Assembly: GCA_938042245.1 (NCBI GenBank)
Contig: CALIRO010000077.1
Span: 1-45,535 of the forward strand
Direction of reading: 5' to 3'
Source: an uncultured Thermoguttaceae bacterium
GTDB taxonomy: Bacteria; Planctomycetota; Planctomycetia; Pirellulales; Thermoguttaceae
DNA: 45,535 bases
The position numbers and the translations under genes are program-made. The notes below the pieces were generated by a model that was given only the letters and a program-made list of their open reading frames with translations, did no database searches and was not told where the DNA came from. Positions 8,008 through 16,356 of the stretch are shown here, piece after piece. Numbering within the stretch: position 1 is the stretch's first letter; each line of letters begins with the position of its first letter.

Positions 8008-10365
8008 CTATCGGAGGGAATCGGCGGGGAAAGAGGGTTTCTCTGGGGCAGAAGCGGGCTTCTGAGCAGAGGATGGAAGGGAGGAGGCGGTCCCATCGGG
8101 GGGTGCTTCCCCCACCGCCTGCTGCCGATACAACGGTAAATAGCGATAATAAACTTCCAAGGTGCAAGCAGTTAAAGCGGTTTGATACAGTCGGCCTCCC
8201 GCGCCGCCCCAAGCATGGTCAGGATTCCAACTGCCTGCGGCATGGCCGGTTCTTACTTGGCTATCCACCAAGATCCGCCGCATCTGGCTGTTCCATCGCT
8301 CCCATTCTGTGCCGCCGTAATGATGGAAGACCTGAGCGGCATAGTACCAGTAGTAGATATTTAGGTCCTGGAGCTTTGGGGGATGACGGTCCAAAAGGAG
8401 CCGAATTCCGCCTCGCAAACCGGGATGGGTCCGGGGCCAGCCCAGATATTGTCGGCACAGAAGGGCCTCAGCGGTCATGGCCGGGCTGGCTCGGATCCCA
8501 GGCATGTAGCCATAGCTGCTTCCAGATCGATCCGTTTGGGCGGAATCGAGGTACCGGCTGGCTTTCATAAGGGTTTCCGTAGGCACGCTCAGCCCGGCCA
8601 TCCGTCCGCTATTTAAGGCCATCAGTTGCCAGCCGACCATGCTAGTATCGCCTTCCTGGCCTGGTCGATAGCGCCAGCCACCGGCAGGATGCTGGGCTTG
8701 GACAATGAAATTTAGCGCCCGCTGAGCGGCATTTCGAAGCTGGCTATCCCCGGTAAGGGCGTAGGCCTCGCACAGCACGATGCTGGCCAAGCCGTGGGCA
8801 TACATTTGCCCTCCGCCTGGGTCCTGAAGATCGCCATTCTCTTTTTGGCGGGCTAGCAACCATTGCAACCCAGCCTGAACTACGGAGGCATATTCCCCCT
8901 CCCGATGGGTATGGCCAGCCCCCAACATGGGTAGCAGAGCCAATGCCGTACCTGCTACATCGCTGGGGATTCCCAGCCCATCGCATTGGCCTTGGCATTC
9001 GGAGGTCTGGTTAAAGGCATGAAGGCTGAAGGAGCCATCGGGATTTTGGTGTCGGCTGATCCATCGCAGTGCCCGAGCTACAGCGGCCTCCGTGGCCGAG
9101 GTGCCTCCCTGACTGACCAGAATCTTATTCCGAACGGAAGGATCCCGGCCCCGCAAAAGGGAACCCGGTCTTAAAGCCGGGGCTACTTCATTGACCAGTG
9201 GATCGGGCGGCTGGGAGGAAGAGTCCGGCCGATGTAAACCCGGATCCAAAAGGGCCTTGGGCATGTTAGGATCCCCCAGCAAATTCTCCAGGGACAAAGG
9301 CTCCGAGGCTAACCCCCCTTCGTCAAACTCTGGCCGGAGGACCTCAATTTCCGGCTGTTGGCCCAGTTCGGTCTCTAGATCATACGGACCCACACTGGTA
9401 GAGAAGACAAACCCAGTCGGTTTCTTTTCTTCTGGCATCCATAAGCCGAGCAACAACAGAGCCACCATATGCAACAGAAGGCTTATCAGCCAAGCAGGCA
9501 GATTTTTCAACCAATCCTGCACACGCAGACGCCAAGGTCGGCCTTGTTGGGCTTGGCGGAGGCGTTGACGAAAGGCTCGTTCGGCCGCAGGAATTCGGCG
9601 TCTTCCTCCCGGAAGAGGGGATGGCGCAGAGCCACTAGAAAATTCCCTTTCTCTAGGGGGTAATAGACCACTCGGAGGATGTGGAATATACCTTGATGAG
9701 GGGGATGATCCGCCTACTTTGGTAAAATTGGAAGGTTTTATCCCGGCGGAGTGCCCCCTGGGAAAATCTCTCGAAGGGCTTGCCCGGGGAGGTGAAGGAG
9801 ATGCGGAGGGGGTTACTGGTGCCGCTGAAGGAGGGGAGGGAGAACTTTTGGATAGAGAAGTACCACCCGAGCTGGGGGATACCGGCCTCTTCGACCCATG
9901 GGTCCCCGGCCCAGCCTGGGTTTGGGCAGCTTGCTGGCGCAAAAGCTCCCAAGCCGCCCGCTCCTGTTCTTCGGTTAGCTCAATACTGGTGCCGCACCGC
10001 CAGCAGTCGGCCACTCGCAGCCAAAGCCGAATCGACATCGGCGCCCCGCAGCCAGGACAAGCACAGGCCAGCACCCCCCCATCCAGCCAAATCTCCCCCG
10101 GTGCCGGTGGAGAGCCCGCTGGAGCCTCCCCCTCCCCTGGCACCACCACCGAACCCCCCGCACTTTCCCGCTGGAATGCATCGGGCTTACTGTCTGCTTG
10201 CTTCGGTTGGCCAACGGGGGAGGTTGGTTGAAAACTCCGCTCGGTAGGTTCGTCAGGAACCCTTTGTTCCAAGCCATCCACTGCAGAACTCTGCTGGTGG
10301 ATCGCCAACGAGCCGTCCGAGCCGGAAAGTTTTTCCAGAGGAGGGCCTCCTTGTGGGGCAGGCAT
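8008..10365 (-). CDS. membrane-anchored squalene-cyclase/prenyltransferase-repeat protein with zinc ribbon
   Basis: 785 residues, ATG start. The N-terminal part is disordered (Pro/Ser-rich) and contains a zinc ribbon, CPGC at 103-106 and CWRC at 121-124. A second Pro/Ser-rich linker leads to a single membrane helix at about 291-310. The C-terminal part from about 420 to 740 is an alpha/alpha-barrel with terpene-cyclase-like repeats: QNPDGSF (440-446), QKENGDL (507-513), QHPAGGW (558-564). The DxDD catalytic motif of squalene-hopene cyclase is not seen, so a real cyclase activity is not supported; binding or an unknown enzymatic role outside the membrane is more likely. Such proteins are common in planctomycetes and mostly unstudied. 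The order zinc ribbon, helix, barrel suggests cytoplasmic N-terminus and external barrel. Boundaries are sure, function unknown. Confidence 0.8.
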   Translation of the reverse strand: MPAPQGGPPLEKLSGSDGSLAIHQQSSAVDGLEQRVPDEPTERSFQPTSPVGQPKQADSKPDAFQRESAGGSVVVPGEGEAPAGSPPAPGEIWLDGGVLACACPGCGAPMSIRLWLRVADCWRCGTSIELTEEQERAAWELLRQQAAQTQAGPGTHGSKRPVSPSSGGTSLSKSSPSPPSAAPVTPSASPSPPRASPSRDFPRGHSAGIKPSNFTKVGGSSPSSRYIPHPPSGLLPPREREFSSGSAPSPLPGGRRRIPAAERAFRQRLRQAQQGRPWRLRVQDWLKNLPAWLISLLLHMVALLLLGLWMPEEKKPTGFVFSTSVGPYDLETELGQQPEIEVLRPEFDEGGLASEPLSLENLLGDPNMPKALLDPGLHRPDSSSQPPDPLVNEVAPALRPGSLLRGRDPSVRNKILVSQGGTSATEAAVARALRWISRHQNPDGSFSLHAFNQTSECQGQCDGLGIPSDVAGTALALLPMLGAGHTHREGEYASVVQAGLQWLLARQKENGDLQDPGGGQMYAHGLASIVLCEAYALTGDSQLRNAAQRALNFIVQAQHPAGGWRYRPGQEGDTSMVGWQLMALNSGRMAGLSVPTETLMKASRYLDSAQTDRSGSSYGYMPGIRASPAMTAEALLCRQYLGWPRTHPGLRGGIRLLLDRHPPKLQDLNIYYWYYAAQVFHHYGGTEWERWNSQMRRILVDSQVRTGHAAGSWNPDHAWGGAGGRLYQTALTACTLEVYYRYLPLYRQQAVGEAPPDGTASSLPSSAQKPASAPEKPSFPADSLR

Positions 10366-10605
10366 AGCTAGGCTCTTTCAGGGCCAAAGGCCAAAAATAT
10401 CGCCTCTGCTTTGTTCCGTAGAGACTACCCAACTTATTGGTAGTTTAGCCAATCTCCAAACAATTGTAAAGTAGTACCCTTCCCCGGCCATGGGTTCGTT
10501 CCCCCTACATTGGCCCTCTCCAGAACATACCCTCCCTTGTTTTCCGGTTGGATGGAAAGCTGGTTGGTGGTACCATCCTTTATGCCTCCACCAGCCGATG
10601 CATCT
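10366..10605. other. intergenic spacer
   Basis: About 240 bases upstream of the cyclase-repeat gene and downstream of the DUF6807 gene. On the minus strand it carries TACAAT, a possible -10 box, near 10470, but no convincing -35 box at the right distance. Confidence 0.3.
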
Positions 10606-11631
10606 TTACGGTTTAGGCGGACTCTGGGCAGAAAAGCCGGATTCCGGCCAACCGACGTCCAACCAAGCCCTGTAACATTTTTCCACAAAGGCTGATTCCA
10701 CCTGGCCATCCCAAACTGCCACCCCATACCGGAGTTCCACTGGCTGACCGGCCTGGATTGCCAAAGGCTCTTGATGGAGGTGCAACGTAGCCGACAAATA
10801 GGCAAACCCTCGATCCATGGTAAACCAAGTGGCCGGATGACGGGGATTTTTCGGCCAATCGAACACCGCTACGGTAACCGGTTTTCCGTCGGCTTTAGCG
10901 GTGTAGGCGCACCAGGCGGATCGGGCATTGTTTGTGCCTTGAACGCCGGTTTGGCCATCGGCATTGAAAAATCGTCCCCCCGTATCCATGGAAGCCACAA
11001 ACCGCATTCCCAGACCAAAATATGCCGAACCGGTAAGCTGAACCGATCTTTTCCCTTCCGGCGTGCGGATGACGCTTCGCCAGATGAGTAATGTGGCCGG
11101 GGGTTGGCCGGTTCGGCTGGCCGACAACTCTCGCAGTTCTTCTAACATCACCGCCCCTTGGGGATTTTGCCATTGCAAGCTCTGCCGAAGCACCTGCCAG
11201 ACCATCTTGTGGGCCGAAACTTGCTCCTGCTTCAGAGGGCCAGTCGGGGCTTGGAGGCCGCTGGCGGCGTCTTCCGCCCAAAAGTTCACCCCATCGACCG
11301 CCACCGCAAACATCAGTCCATGGTGATGTTTGTGGTCCACCGGACTATCCCGCAGAAGATTCACCCCAGCCGGGGAGAAAAGTTCCGCCACATAAGGCTT
11401 TTTGGGATTCGGCATGGCCTGGTAGACCAACACCGGCCTGCTATCCAGCACCACCGTCTGCCGCCCCGCTTCTGCTGCTCCGACGCCTCGGGGTGAGTCG
11501 ACGTGCTCTAAAACCAGCAAACCTCCTACTAAGCCAATCCACCCCAATGCTTCTGCCATTGCTCCTGTCAGGCGCCAAAACGCTCTTGCAGTACCTTTTG
11601 TTCCCATCCACGTACCTACCACGGACTTCAT
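10606..11631 (-). CDS. DUF6807 (PmoA-family) exported protein
   Basis: 341 residues from the ATG at 11631, chosen over an upstream in-frame GTG at 11670 because GGGAAAGG lies 7 bases before this ATG. The family signature is clear: FSPAGVNLLRDSP then VDHKHHHGLMFAVAVDGVNFW, with H100 and H102-H104. A long basic N-region is followed by a hydrophobic stretch (about 29-41) and GVGAAEA, compatible with a Sec signal peptide. The family was named from a methane-monooxygenase-like label, but these planctomycete and verrucomicrobial proteins are predicted beta-rich extracytoplasmic proteins found near sugar-degradation genes; they are not particulate methane monooxygenase. The histidine cluster suggests metal or sugar binding, which is inference. 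Family assignment confident, activity unknown. Confidence 0.85.
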   Translation of the reverse strand: MKSVVGTWMGTKGTARAFWRLTGAMAEALGWIGLVGGLLVLEHVDSPRGVGAAEAGRQTVVLDSRPVLVYQAMPNPKKPYVAELFSPAGVNLLRDSPVDHKHHHGLMFAVAVDGVNFWAEDAASGLQAPTGPLKQEQVSAHKMVWQVLRQSLQWQNPQGAVMLEELRELSASRTGQPPATLLIWRSVIRTPEGKRSVQLTGSAYFGLGMRFVASMDTGGRFFNADGQTGVQGTNNARSAWCAYTAKADGKPVTVAVFDWPKNPRHPATWFTMDRGFAYLSATLHLHQEPLAIQAGQPVELRYGVAVWDGQVESAFVEKCYRAWLDVGWPESGFSAQSPPKP

Positions 11632-11727
11632 CAGAAGACCTTTCCCAGAAAAAAGAACTTTAGAACACACTGCTTCGGAAGGGGTTATCCCAAGCGGATC
11701 TTTTAGATGGAAGAGGGGGGCATGGTG

Positions 11728-12243
11728 TTAGCCGGTTCGGTGAGCCTGGCCGATCAGGTGGCCCAGTTCGGGCACAATCAGTTTTTCCAGTGCTAATCGG
11801 ACTGCCTGCGGCGAGCCGGGCAGGGCAAACACCGCAGTTCGGCCTGCCAGGCCGGCTACCGCCCGGCTGAGCATGGCTGCCGGGCCAATCTCCTGGTAAC
11901 TGAGCATCCGAAATAGTTCTCCAAACCCAGGTAGAGGTTTGGTGAACAAATGACTAACTACTTCCACGGTAACATCCCGAGGGCTCAGCCCGGTCCCGCC
12001 CGTCAACAGCACCATCTGGATATCGTCCCGGCCCAACAGGGCGTCCAAAGCCTGCCGGATTTCGCTCGGCTCATCCCGAACCAGTTGCCGATGCACCACC
12101 ACATGGCCCGCCTGCTGGAGGATTTCCAAGGCGGTCTGGCCGCTTCGGTCTTCGGCCAAGCTGCGGGTATCGCTTACGGTAATGACCGCACACTGCACGC
12201 TAGCCGGCCCTTGCCGCCGATGTTCCACTGGAACTTCATTCAC
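11728..12243 (-). CDS. moaB: molybdenum cofactor biosynthesis protein MoaB/MogA
   Basis: 171 residues from the GTG at 12243. A TTG at 12264 is in frame further upstream, but AGGAGG sits 7 bases before the GTG, which decides the start. MoaB/Mog proteins adenylylate molybdopterin before molybdenum insertion, in the cytoplasm. Visible motifs: AVITVSDTRS at the start of the fold, VLLTGGTGLSPRDVT (TGGTG at 81-85, D90), and GRTAVFALPGSPQAV. Length equals the usual 160-190. No other molybdopterin genes lie nearby, so it is an isolated cofactor gene here; many MoaB homologues are annotated this way and the Mog/MoaB split cannot be made from the sequence. Confidence 0.92.
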   Translation of the reverse strand: MNEVPVEHRRQGPASVQCAVITVSDTRSLAEDRSGQTALEILQQAGHVVVHRQLVRDEPSEIRQALDALLGRDDIQMVLLTGGTGLSPRDVTVEVVSHLFTKPLPGFGELFRMLSYQEIGPAAMLSRAVAGLAGRTAVFALPGSPQAVRLALEKLIVPELGHLIGQAHRTG

Positions 12244-12416
12244 TAAAAGGCCTCCTACACCCAAAAGAAAAATTCCTCTAAACCACTCGTGTACGCAGGA
12301 AGTTTTCCGGCTCCCTGGGCGCGTAAAAAATTCCCCTTTTTCTTCCCTTTTTCTCGACTTCTCCTTTTGTCAGGAGAAGCTCGTTTCTCTCGATCCCCCG
12401 GAGGTGGGAAAAAGCG

Positions 12417-12445
12417 TTTTCTTCGGTTTTCCTTTTCGTTATACT
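12417..12445 (+). promoter_or_regulatory. candidate promoter of the HEAT-repeat gene
   Basis: TATACT (12440-12445) matches a sigma-70 -10 box in five of six positions. Seventeen bases upstream lies TTTTCT (12417-12422), a weak match to TTGACA. Predicted start near 12452, giving a leader of about 65 bases before the ATG at 12519. Confidence 0.4.
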
Positions 12446-12518
12446 ATAAAAAGGAGAGGGCGGACAACTGGTGGGGCGGTTCTGGTTTAAAGCGTGTATG
12501 GCCGGAAAGGTGCTTCTG

Positions 12519-13751
12519 ATGAAACCCCTACCAACGGTTAGTCTGATACTTGCGATTTGGGGGGCCTTATTAGCCGAAGCCCTCCACGGGGAAATTTTCG
12601 TTCTCCAAAACGGCAGTCGGATCGAAGGCCAACTGCTCAACCCGGAGCAGTCTCCCCGAACCGTATATCTCATCCGTACTCCGGACGGCGCCCAGATCGG
12701 CCTGCACGCACGTCAAGTCGTTCAGGTGCTGCGGCGTCGGCCAGCGGAACTCGAATACGAAAAAATCAAGCCCACTTATCCGGATACGGTAGAAGGCCAA
12801 CTGGCGTTGGCTCAGTGGTGTTTGGAGCATCAGTTGCTCCCTCAGCGACGGGAACATCTGCAACGGGTCATCCAATTGGATCCCAACCATCGCGAAGCCC
12901 GGGCTGCTTTGGGTTATATCCAGATCAACGGCGCCTGGAAAACCCATGACCAACTGATGCAAGAGCGGGGCTACCAATGGTATCAGGGTCAGTGGCGCCT
13001 GCCCCAGGAGATCGAACTGCTGCAGCGCAAAGAAGCCCAGCAGGCGGCCGAGCGAGAATGGTTCAGCAAGATCAAGCTCTGGCGGGGTTGGTTAGGGACC
13101 AATAAAGAAGAAACCGCCCTGAAAAACTTCGAGGCCATTCGGGAACCGGCTGCGGTCCGCCCCCTGGCCACCTTCTTGCAGGATGAACCCAGCCCTGCGG
13201 TGCGAAAACTGTACATCGAAACCCTTGCCCGCATTAATACCCCCGAGGCCATAAAGGTCTTGGCCCTTCGAGCCTTAGAAGACCCTGTGGAAGAATTGCG
13301 ATTGACCTGTTTGGACTGGCTGAAGACCGAACCTAGGCCGGAGGTGGTCTCCTTATTTATTTCCAAACTCAGGAGCAAAGATAACAAGATGGTTCGGCGG
13401 GCGGCGGTCGGCTTGGCTGCCATGAAAGACCCGACGGCCATCGCCCCCTTGATCGACGCCCTGATCACCACCCACACCTACCGGATTGATCCGCCCGGCG
13501 GGCCAAATGCCATGAGTGTTACCTTCGGCAAAGGACCGGGCGGCGCCGGCGCTCCTGGCGGAGGCACCGGCATGTCCTTCGGCGGCGGCCCTAAACTGGT
13601 CAAAATCCCCGTCCAAAACCAAGAGGTCCTCGATGCCCTGGTCAAAATCACCGGCGTCAACTACCAATTCAACATCCCCGCCTGGAAAAGCTGGTACACC
13701 CAATACCGCAAAACCCTCCAATCTCCCTCCGCCGACGCCCGAAGAGGCTAA
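12519..13751 (+). CDS. exported HEAT-repeat protein
   Basis: 410 residues from the ATG at 12519, which has GGAAAGG 8 bases upstream; an in-frame GTG at 12471 lacks such a site. A Sec signal peptide is seen (MKPLPTVSLILAIWGALLAEALHGE). Then comes a small beta-like region (FVLQNGSRIEGQLL), a TPR-like segment (LALAQWCLEHQLLPQRREHL and LDPNHREARAALGY), a segment typical of planctomycete proteins (GAWKTHDQLMQERGYQWYQGQWRL), and HEAT repeats from about 200 to 320 (AVRPLATFLQDEPSPAVRKLY, AIKVLALRALEDPVEELRLTC, VSLFISKLRSKDNKMVRRAAV). The C-terminus has a Gly-rich stretch around 345-365. It is probably a periplasmic binding scaffold; no enzyme motif is visible. Monocistronic by spacing. Boundaries sure, function unknown. 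Confidence 0.85.
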   Translation: MKPLPTVSLILAIWGALLAEALHGEIFVLQNGSRIEGQLLNPEQSPRTVYLIRTPDGAQIGLHARQVVQVLRRRPAELEYEKIKPTYPDTVEGQLALAQWCLEHQLLPQRREHLQRVIQLDPNHREARAALGYIQINGAWKTHDQLMQERGYQWYQGQWRLPQEIELLQRKEAQQAAEREWFSKIKLWRGWLGTNKEETALKNFEAIREPAAVRPLATFLQDEPSPAVRKLYIETLARINTPEAIKVLALRALEDPVEELRLTCLDWLKTEPRPEVVSLFISKLRSKDNKMVRRAAVGLAAMKDPTAIAPLIDALITTHTYRIDPPGGPNAMSVTFGKGPGGAGAPGGGTGMSFGGGPKLVKIPVQNQEVLDALVKITGVNYQFNIPAWKSWYTQYRKTLQSPSADARRG

Positions 13752-13842
13752 CACCCCCGTCCCCTTCTCCGCCCGGAATCCTTCCACCAAATCGATCCCC
13801 CAGATCGCTCTTGTAGGTCTTTTCGGGATAGGGCTTATTCGG

Positions 13843-13848
13843 TATAAT
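13843..13848 (+). promoter_or_regulatory. -10 box giving a near-leaderless MBL mRNA
   Basis: A perfect TATAAT lies only 8 bases before the ATG at 13857. Transcription normally starts 6-8 bases after the -10 box, so the mRNA would begin at or within a base or two of the start codon. No Shine-Dalgarno sequence fits before the ATG. Seventeen bases upstream of the -10 is TTTTCG (13820-13825). Confidence 0.55.
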
Positions 13849-13856
13849 AGCTCGAT

Positions 13857-14624
13857 ATGAGGATGGTGGTTTTGCAATCCGGAAGCAACGGTAATTGCGT
13901 ATATGTGGAAGCCGGCCGGGTGCGCCTGTTGGTGGATGCTGGTATTTCCGGCCTGCAAGCCAAGTTGCGCTTAGCCTTCCATGGCGTGGACGTCTGTCAA
14001 ATAGATGCCTTACTGATTTCCCATGACCATCGGGACCATATCCGTAGCCTCGGCGTCTTCCAACGTAAATTCGGCATCCCCGCTTATGTAACCGAATCCA
14101 CTCTGGCCGTCGCCCAAAAGTTCTATCCCCTGGGGCCGTTGGGAAAAATCTATCTCTTCCAGCCAGGCCAGGTGCTTCATCTGGGCGATCTCAAGGTACA
14201 TACCATCCCCACCCCGCACGATGCCGTCGAAGGGGTGGCTTTTGTGTTGGACGACGGCCAGAAACGCCTGGGTATTCTCACCGATTTGGGGCATCCGTTT
14301 CCTGAACTTCGCCGACTGATCCATACGTTGGATGCCGTGCTATTGGAAAGCAATTACGATCCTCAGATGCTTCAGCAGGGATCTTATCCCGATTGGCTGA
14401 AAAGGCGGATTCGGGGACCCCGGGGGCACTTGTCCAATCCAGAGGCAGCCCACCTTCTGCGATCCGCTCTGGGCGACCGACTTCGATGGGCTTGCCTGGG
14501 ACACCTCTCGGAAAACAACAATTCGCCCGAAATCGCCCTGCAAACCCATCAACAGGTCCTGGAAGGCCGGTTGCCCCTGGCTGTGGCCAGTCGATATGGC
14601 GTCTCCGACCTGTTTGAGGTTTAG
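13857..14624 (+). CDS. MBL-fold metallohydrolase (YycJ/WalJ-like)
   Basis: 255 residues. The metallo-beta-lactamase zinc motif HxHxDH is complete: H56, H58, D60, H61 in ISHDHRDHIRS. It is followed by TIPTPHDAVEGVAFVLDD, LTDLGHPFPEL, LLESNYDP and a late GHLSENNN, the order seen in YycJ/WalJ-type single-strand exonuclease or phosphodiesterase relatives. Cytoplasmic (no signal peptide). A second ATG lies two codons in (13863); the first was kept because of the TATAAT placement. Family is sure; substrate (DNA ends or a phosphodiester) is by analogy. Confidence 0.88.
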   Translation: MRMVVLQSGSNGNCVYVEAGRVRLLVDAGISGLQAKLRLAFHGVDVCQIDALLISHDHRDHIRSLGVFQRKFGIPAYVTESTLAVAQKFYPLGPLGKIYLFQPGQVLHLGDLKVHTIPTPHDAVEGVAFVLDDGQKRLGILTDLGHPFPELRRLIHTLDAVLLESNYDPQMLQQGSYPDWLKRRIRGPRGHLSNPEAAHLLRSALGDRLRWACLGHLSENNNSPEIALQTHQQVLEGRLPLAVASRYGVSDLFEV

Positions 14625-14763
14625 TACCCGTATTTACCTTATTGACCTGACGCCGTCCCCATGCCACAAAAACGCCTGGGTTCCAAGGGTTCCGCCAAAT
14701 GGCCCTATGCTTCCCTCTGGGCCTTCCTAACCGGAAAGTTTCCTCTGGCGAAGGAGCCAGCCT

Positions 14764-15798
14764 ATGAAAGTCGGACTGGTGGGTTATCAAGGTTCGGGCA
14801 AGACCACGCTGTTTCAGTGGCTGACTGGTCTGGCGGCGGATCCTAGTTTGGCTCATCGGGGCCAAACCGCTGTGGTGCCGCTGCCGGAACCCCGTTTGGA
14901 GAAACTTGCCGAAATCTACCACTCCCAAAAGATTACCCCGGCTGGCTTGGAAATCGTGGATACGCCCGGCCTGAGCCGATCGCACGAAGGCAATCCCGCC
15001 CGTTTGGCTCTCATCCGCGAAGCCGATTGTCTGGTGCTCGTTTTGGCCGCCTACGATGCCTCGGATCCCTGGGCCGATTACCAGAGCCTGGAGGACGATT
15101 TTCTCCTGGCCGACATGGAGATCGTCTCCGGACGCATCCACCGGATTGAACAATCGCTTACCAAGCCCCTGCCTAAAACAGAAAAGGAACAATTGCTTCA
15201 TGAACAAACCGTTCTTCAGCAGGTGCTCTCGGCCATGGAAACCGGCCAACCGTTGCAACAGACCCAAATGACCGACGAACAGCGGCGCATGACTCGGGCC
15301 TTTCGCCTTCTGACCGAAAAGCCACGCTTCCTCCTAGTCAACACCTCCGACGACGAACCGGATCCACAGCGTTTTGTCCGCTCTGCTCCGGCGCCGTGGC
15401 CTTGTTGGGCTGTGCCGTTGGATCTCGAGTGGGAACTGTCCCAAATGAGTGAGGAAGACCGCCGAGAGTTCGAAAAAGAAATGGGCCTCCAAGGCACGGA
15501 CAAGACGCACCTTCTGCGAGCCTTCGTGGAGGCCTCCGGACAAGTGGTGTTTTTTACAGCCAATCAACGAGAAGTCCGGGCCTGGCTTTTACGCAAAGGC
15601 GGCACCGCTCTCGAAGCAGCCGCCCAAATCCACTCCGACCTAGCACGCGGATTTATCCGCGCCGACGTCATCCCCGCCGACCAGCTCTTACAGGTCGGTA
15701 GCCAGCGCGAAGCCAAAGCCCAACACCTCGTCCGCTCCGAACACAAAGATTACCCCGTCCAAGACGGCGACCTCCTCTATATCCACTTCAACGTCTAG
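14764..15798 (+). CDS. ychF: YchF/Obg-like P-loop ATPase/GTPase with TGS domain
   Basis: 344 residues, AAGGAG well placed before the ATG. G1 is GYQGSGKTT (7-15), G3 is DTPG (66-69), and the G4 position reads NTSD (193-196) instead of NKxD, as YchF proteins depart from the GTPase consensus and prefer ATP. A helical insert (about 110-175) is followed by the typical C-terminal TGS-like domain: REVRAWLLRKGGTALEAAAQ, IHSDLARGFIRADV, YPVQDGDLLYIHFNV. YchF/OLA1 proteins bind ribosomes and affect stress responses. It is shorter than E. coli YchF and diverges in the G3 region (classical YchF has DIAGL), so it may be a planctomycete paralogue. It follows the MBL gene by about 140 bases on the same strand. 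Confidence 0.87.
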   Translation: MKVGLVGYQGSGKTTLFQWLTGLAADPSLAHRGQTAVVPLPEPRLEKLAEIYHSQKITPAGLEIVDTPGLSRSHEGNPARLALIREADCLVLVLAAYDASDPWADYQSLEDDFLLADMEIVSGRIHRIEQSLTKPLPKTEKEQLLHEQTVLQQVLSAMETGQPLQQTQMTDEQRRMTRAFRLLTEKPRFLLVNTSDDEPDPQRFVRSAPAPWPCWAVPLDLEWELSQMSEEDRREFEKEMGLQGTDKTHLLRAFVEASGQVVFFTANQREVRAWLLRKGGTALEAAAQIHSDLARGFIRADVIPADQLLQVGSQREAKAQHLVRSEHKDYPVQDGDLLYIHFNV

Positions 15799-16356
15799 AG
15801 CCCATTGAGAAGACCCCTCCTAATTCCCCACCGGCGCCCATTGCCCTGGCCATACCCGTCCCGTTGCAGGCACATTAGTTCATATCTTGTTATGCCCTGA
15901 CAACCGGCTATGTGGTCCTTCCCACGCAAGTGGGAATCCAGGCTGCTGTGTGCCGCTCCTTTGTCCATCCCCTCTCCCGCGGTGGGGAGAGGCGAATACG
16001 TCCCCTCTCCCCTGGCGGGAGAGGGTTAGGGTGAGGGGGAATTTTGGCGCCCAGGACCTCCGCTGTCCGAATCGTTGCGGGCGGGAGGTTGGCTCTGCTG
16101 GGCTCCCCCTCACCCGGCTAGCTTCGCTAGCCGGCCTCTCCCGGGGAGGGGAGAGGCGGGGGAGGCCCCCTCACCCTGCCGGGCTTGCGCCCGGCTTCCC
16201 TCTCCCGTGGACGGGAGAGGGGAGTTGGTGGAGCCTCTGCCCAGAGGGAAGAACAAGGAAGGATCGCTGGGGTGAGTGGGTGGGTTGTACCGGCGGGAGC
16301 TGGTGAAGCAGGTCTTAAAGCAGGGGGACTCCGAGCCACTGCGTCCGGGAGCCGGT
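15799..16356. other. intergenic region dominated by palindromic repeats
   Basis: Convergent spacer of about 560 bases between the YchF-like gene and nnrE. Its middle is filled by the REP-like cluster described separately; the first 170 and last 130 bases hold nothing recognisable. Confidence 0.6.
15971..16221. repeat. REP-like palindromic repeat cluster
   Basis: Two simple hairpins (CCTCTCCC/GGGAGAGG at 15971-15992, and a 9-bp arm version at 16003-16025) and two composite modules. Module 16110-16156: CTCACCC, a 9-bp-arm hairpin CCGGCTAGC-TTC-GCTAGCCGG (16114-16134), then CCTCTCCC/GGGAGAGG (16135-16156). Module 16170-16221: CTCACCC, hairpin GCCGGGC-TTGC-GCCCGGC (16178-16195), then CCCTCTCCC/GGGAGAGGG (16198-16221). 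The second hairpin is conserved in sequence, the first only in shape. Intergenic and between converging genes, as usual for REP elements. Confidence 0.8.

Noticed and set aside
8008..10365. Annotation as squalene-hopene cyclase
   Set aside because: The DxDD catalytic motif is not seen and the domain order with a zinc ribbon and single helix does not fit a cyclase.
10434..10805. Possible frameshifted extension of the DUF6807 protein
   Set aside because: The minus-strand frame of 123 codons overlaps the gene end but shows no family similarity, and the DUF6807 protein has a normal end.
10606..11631. Annotation as methane monooxygenase subunit (PmoA)
   Set aside because: The family label is historical; the sequence has DUF6807 motifs and no multi-helix membrane protein as expected for PmoA.
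15971..16221. Repeat cluster considered as a CRISPR array
   Set aside because: Units are palindromic, variably spaced and without unique spacers of regular length; no cas genes are nearby.
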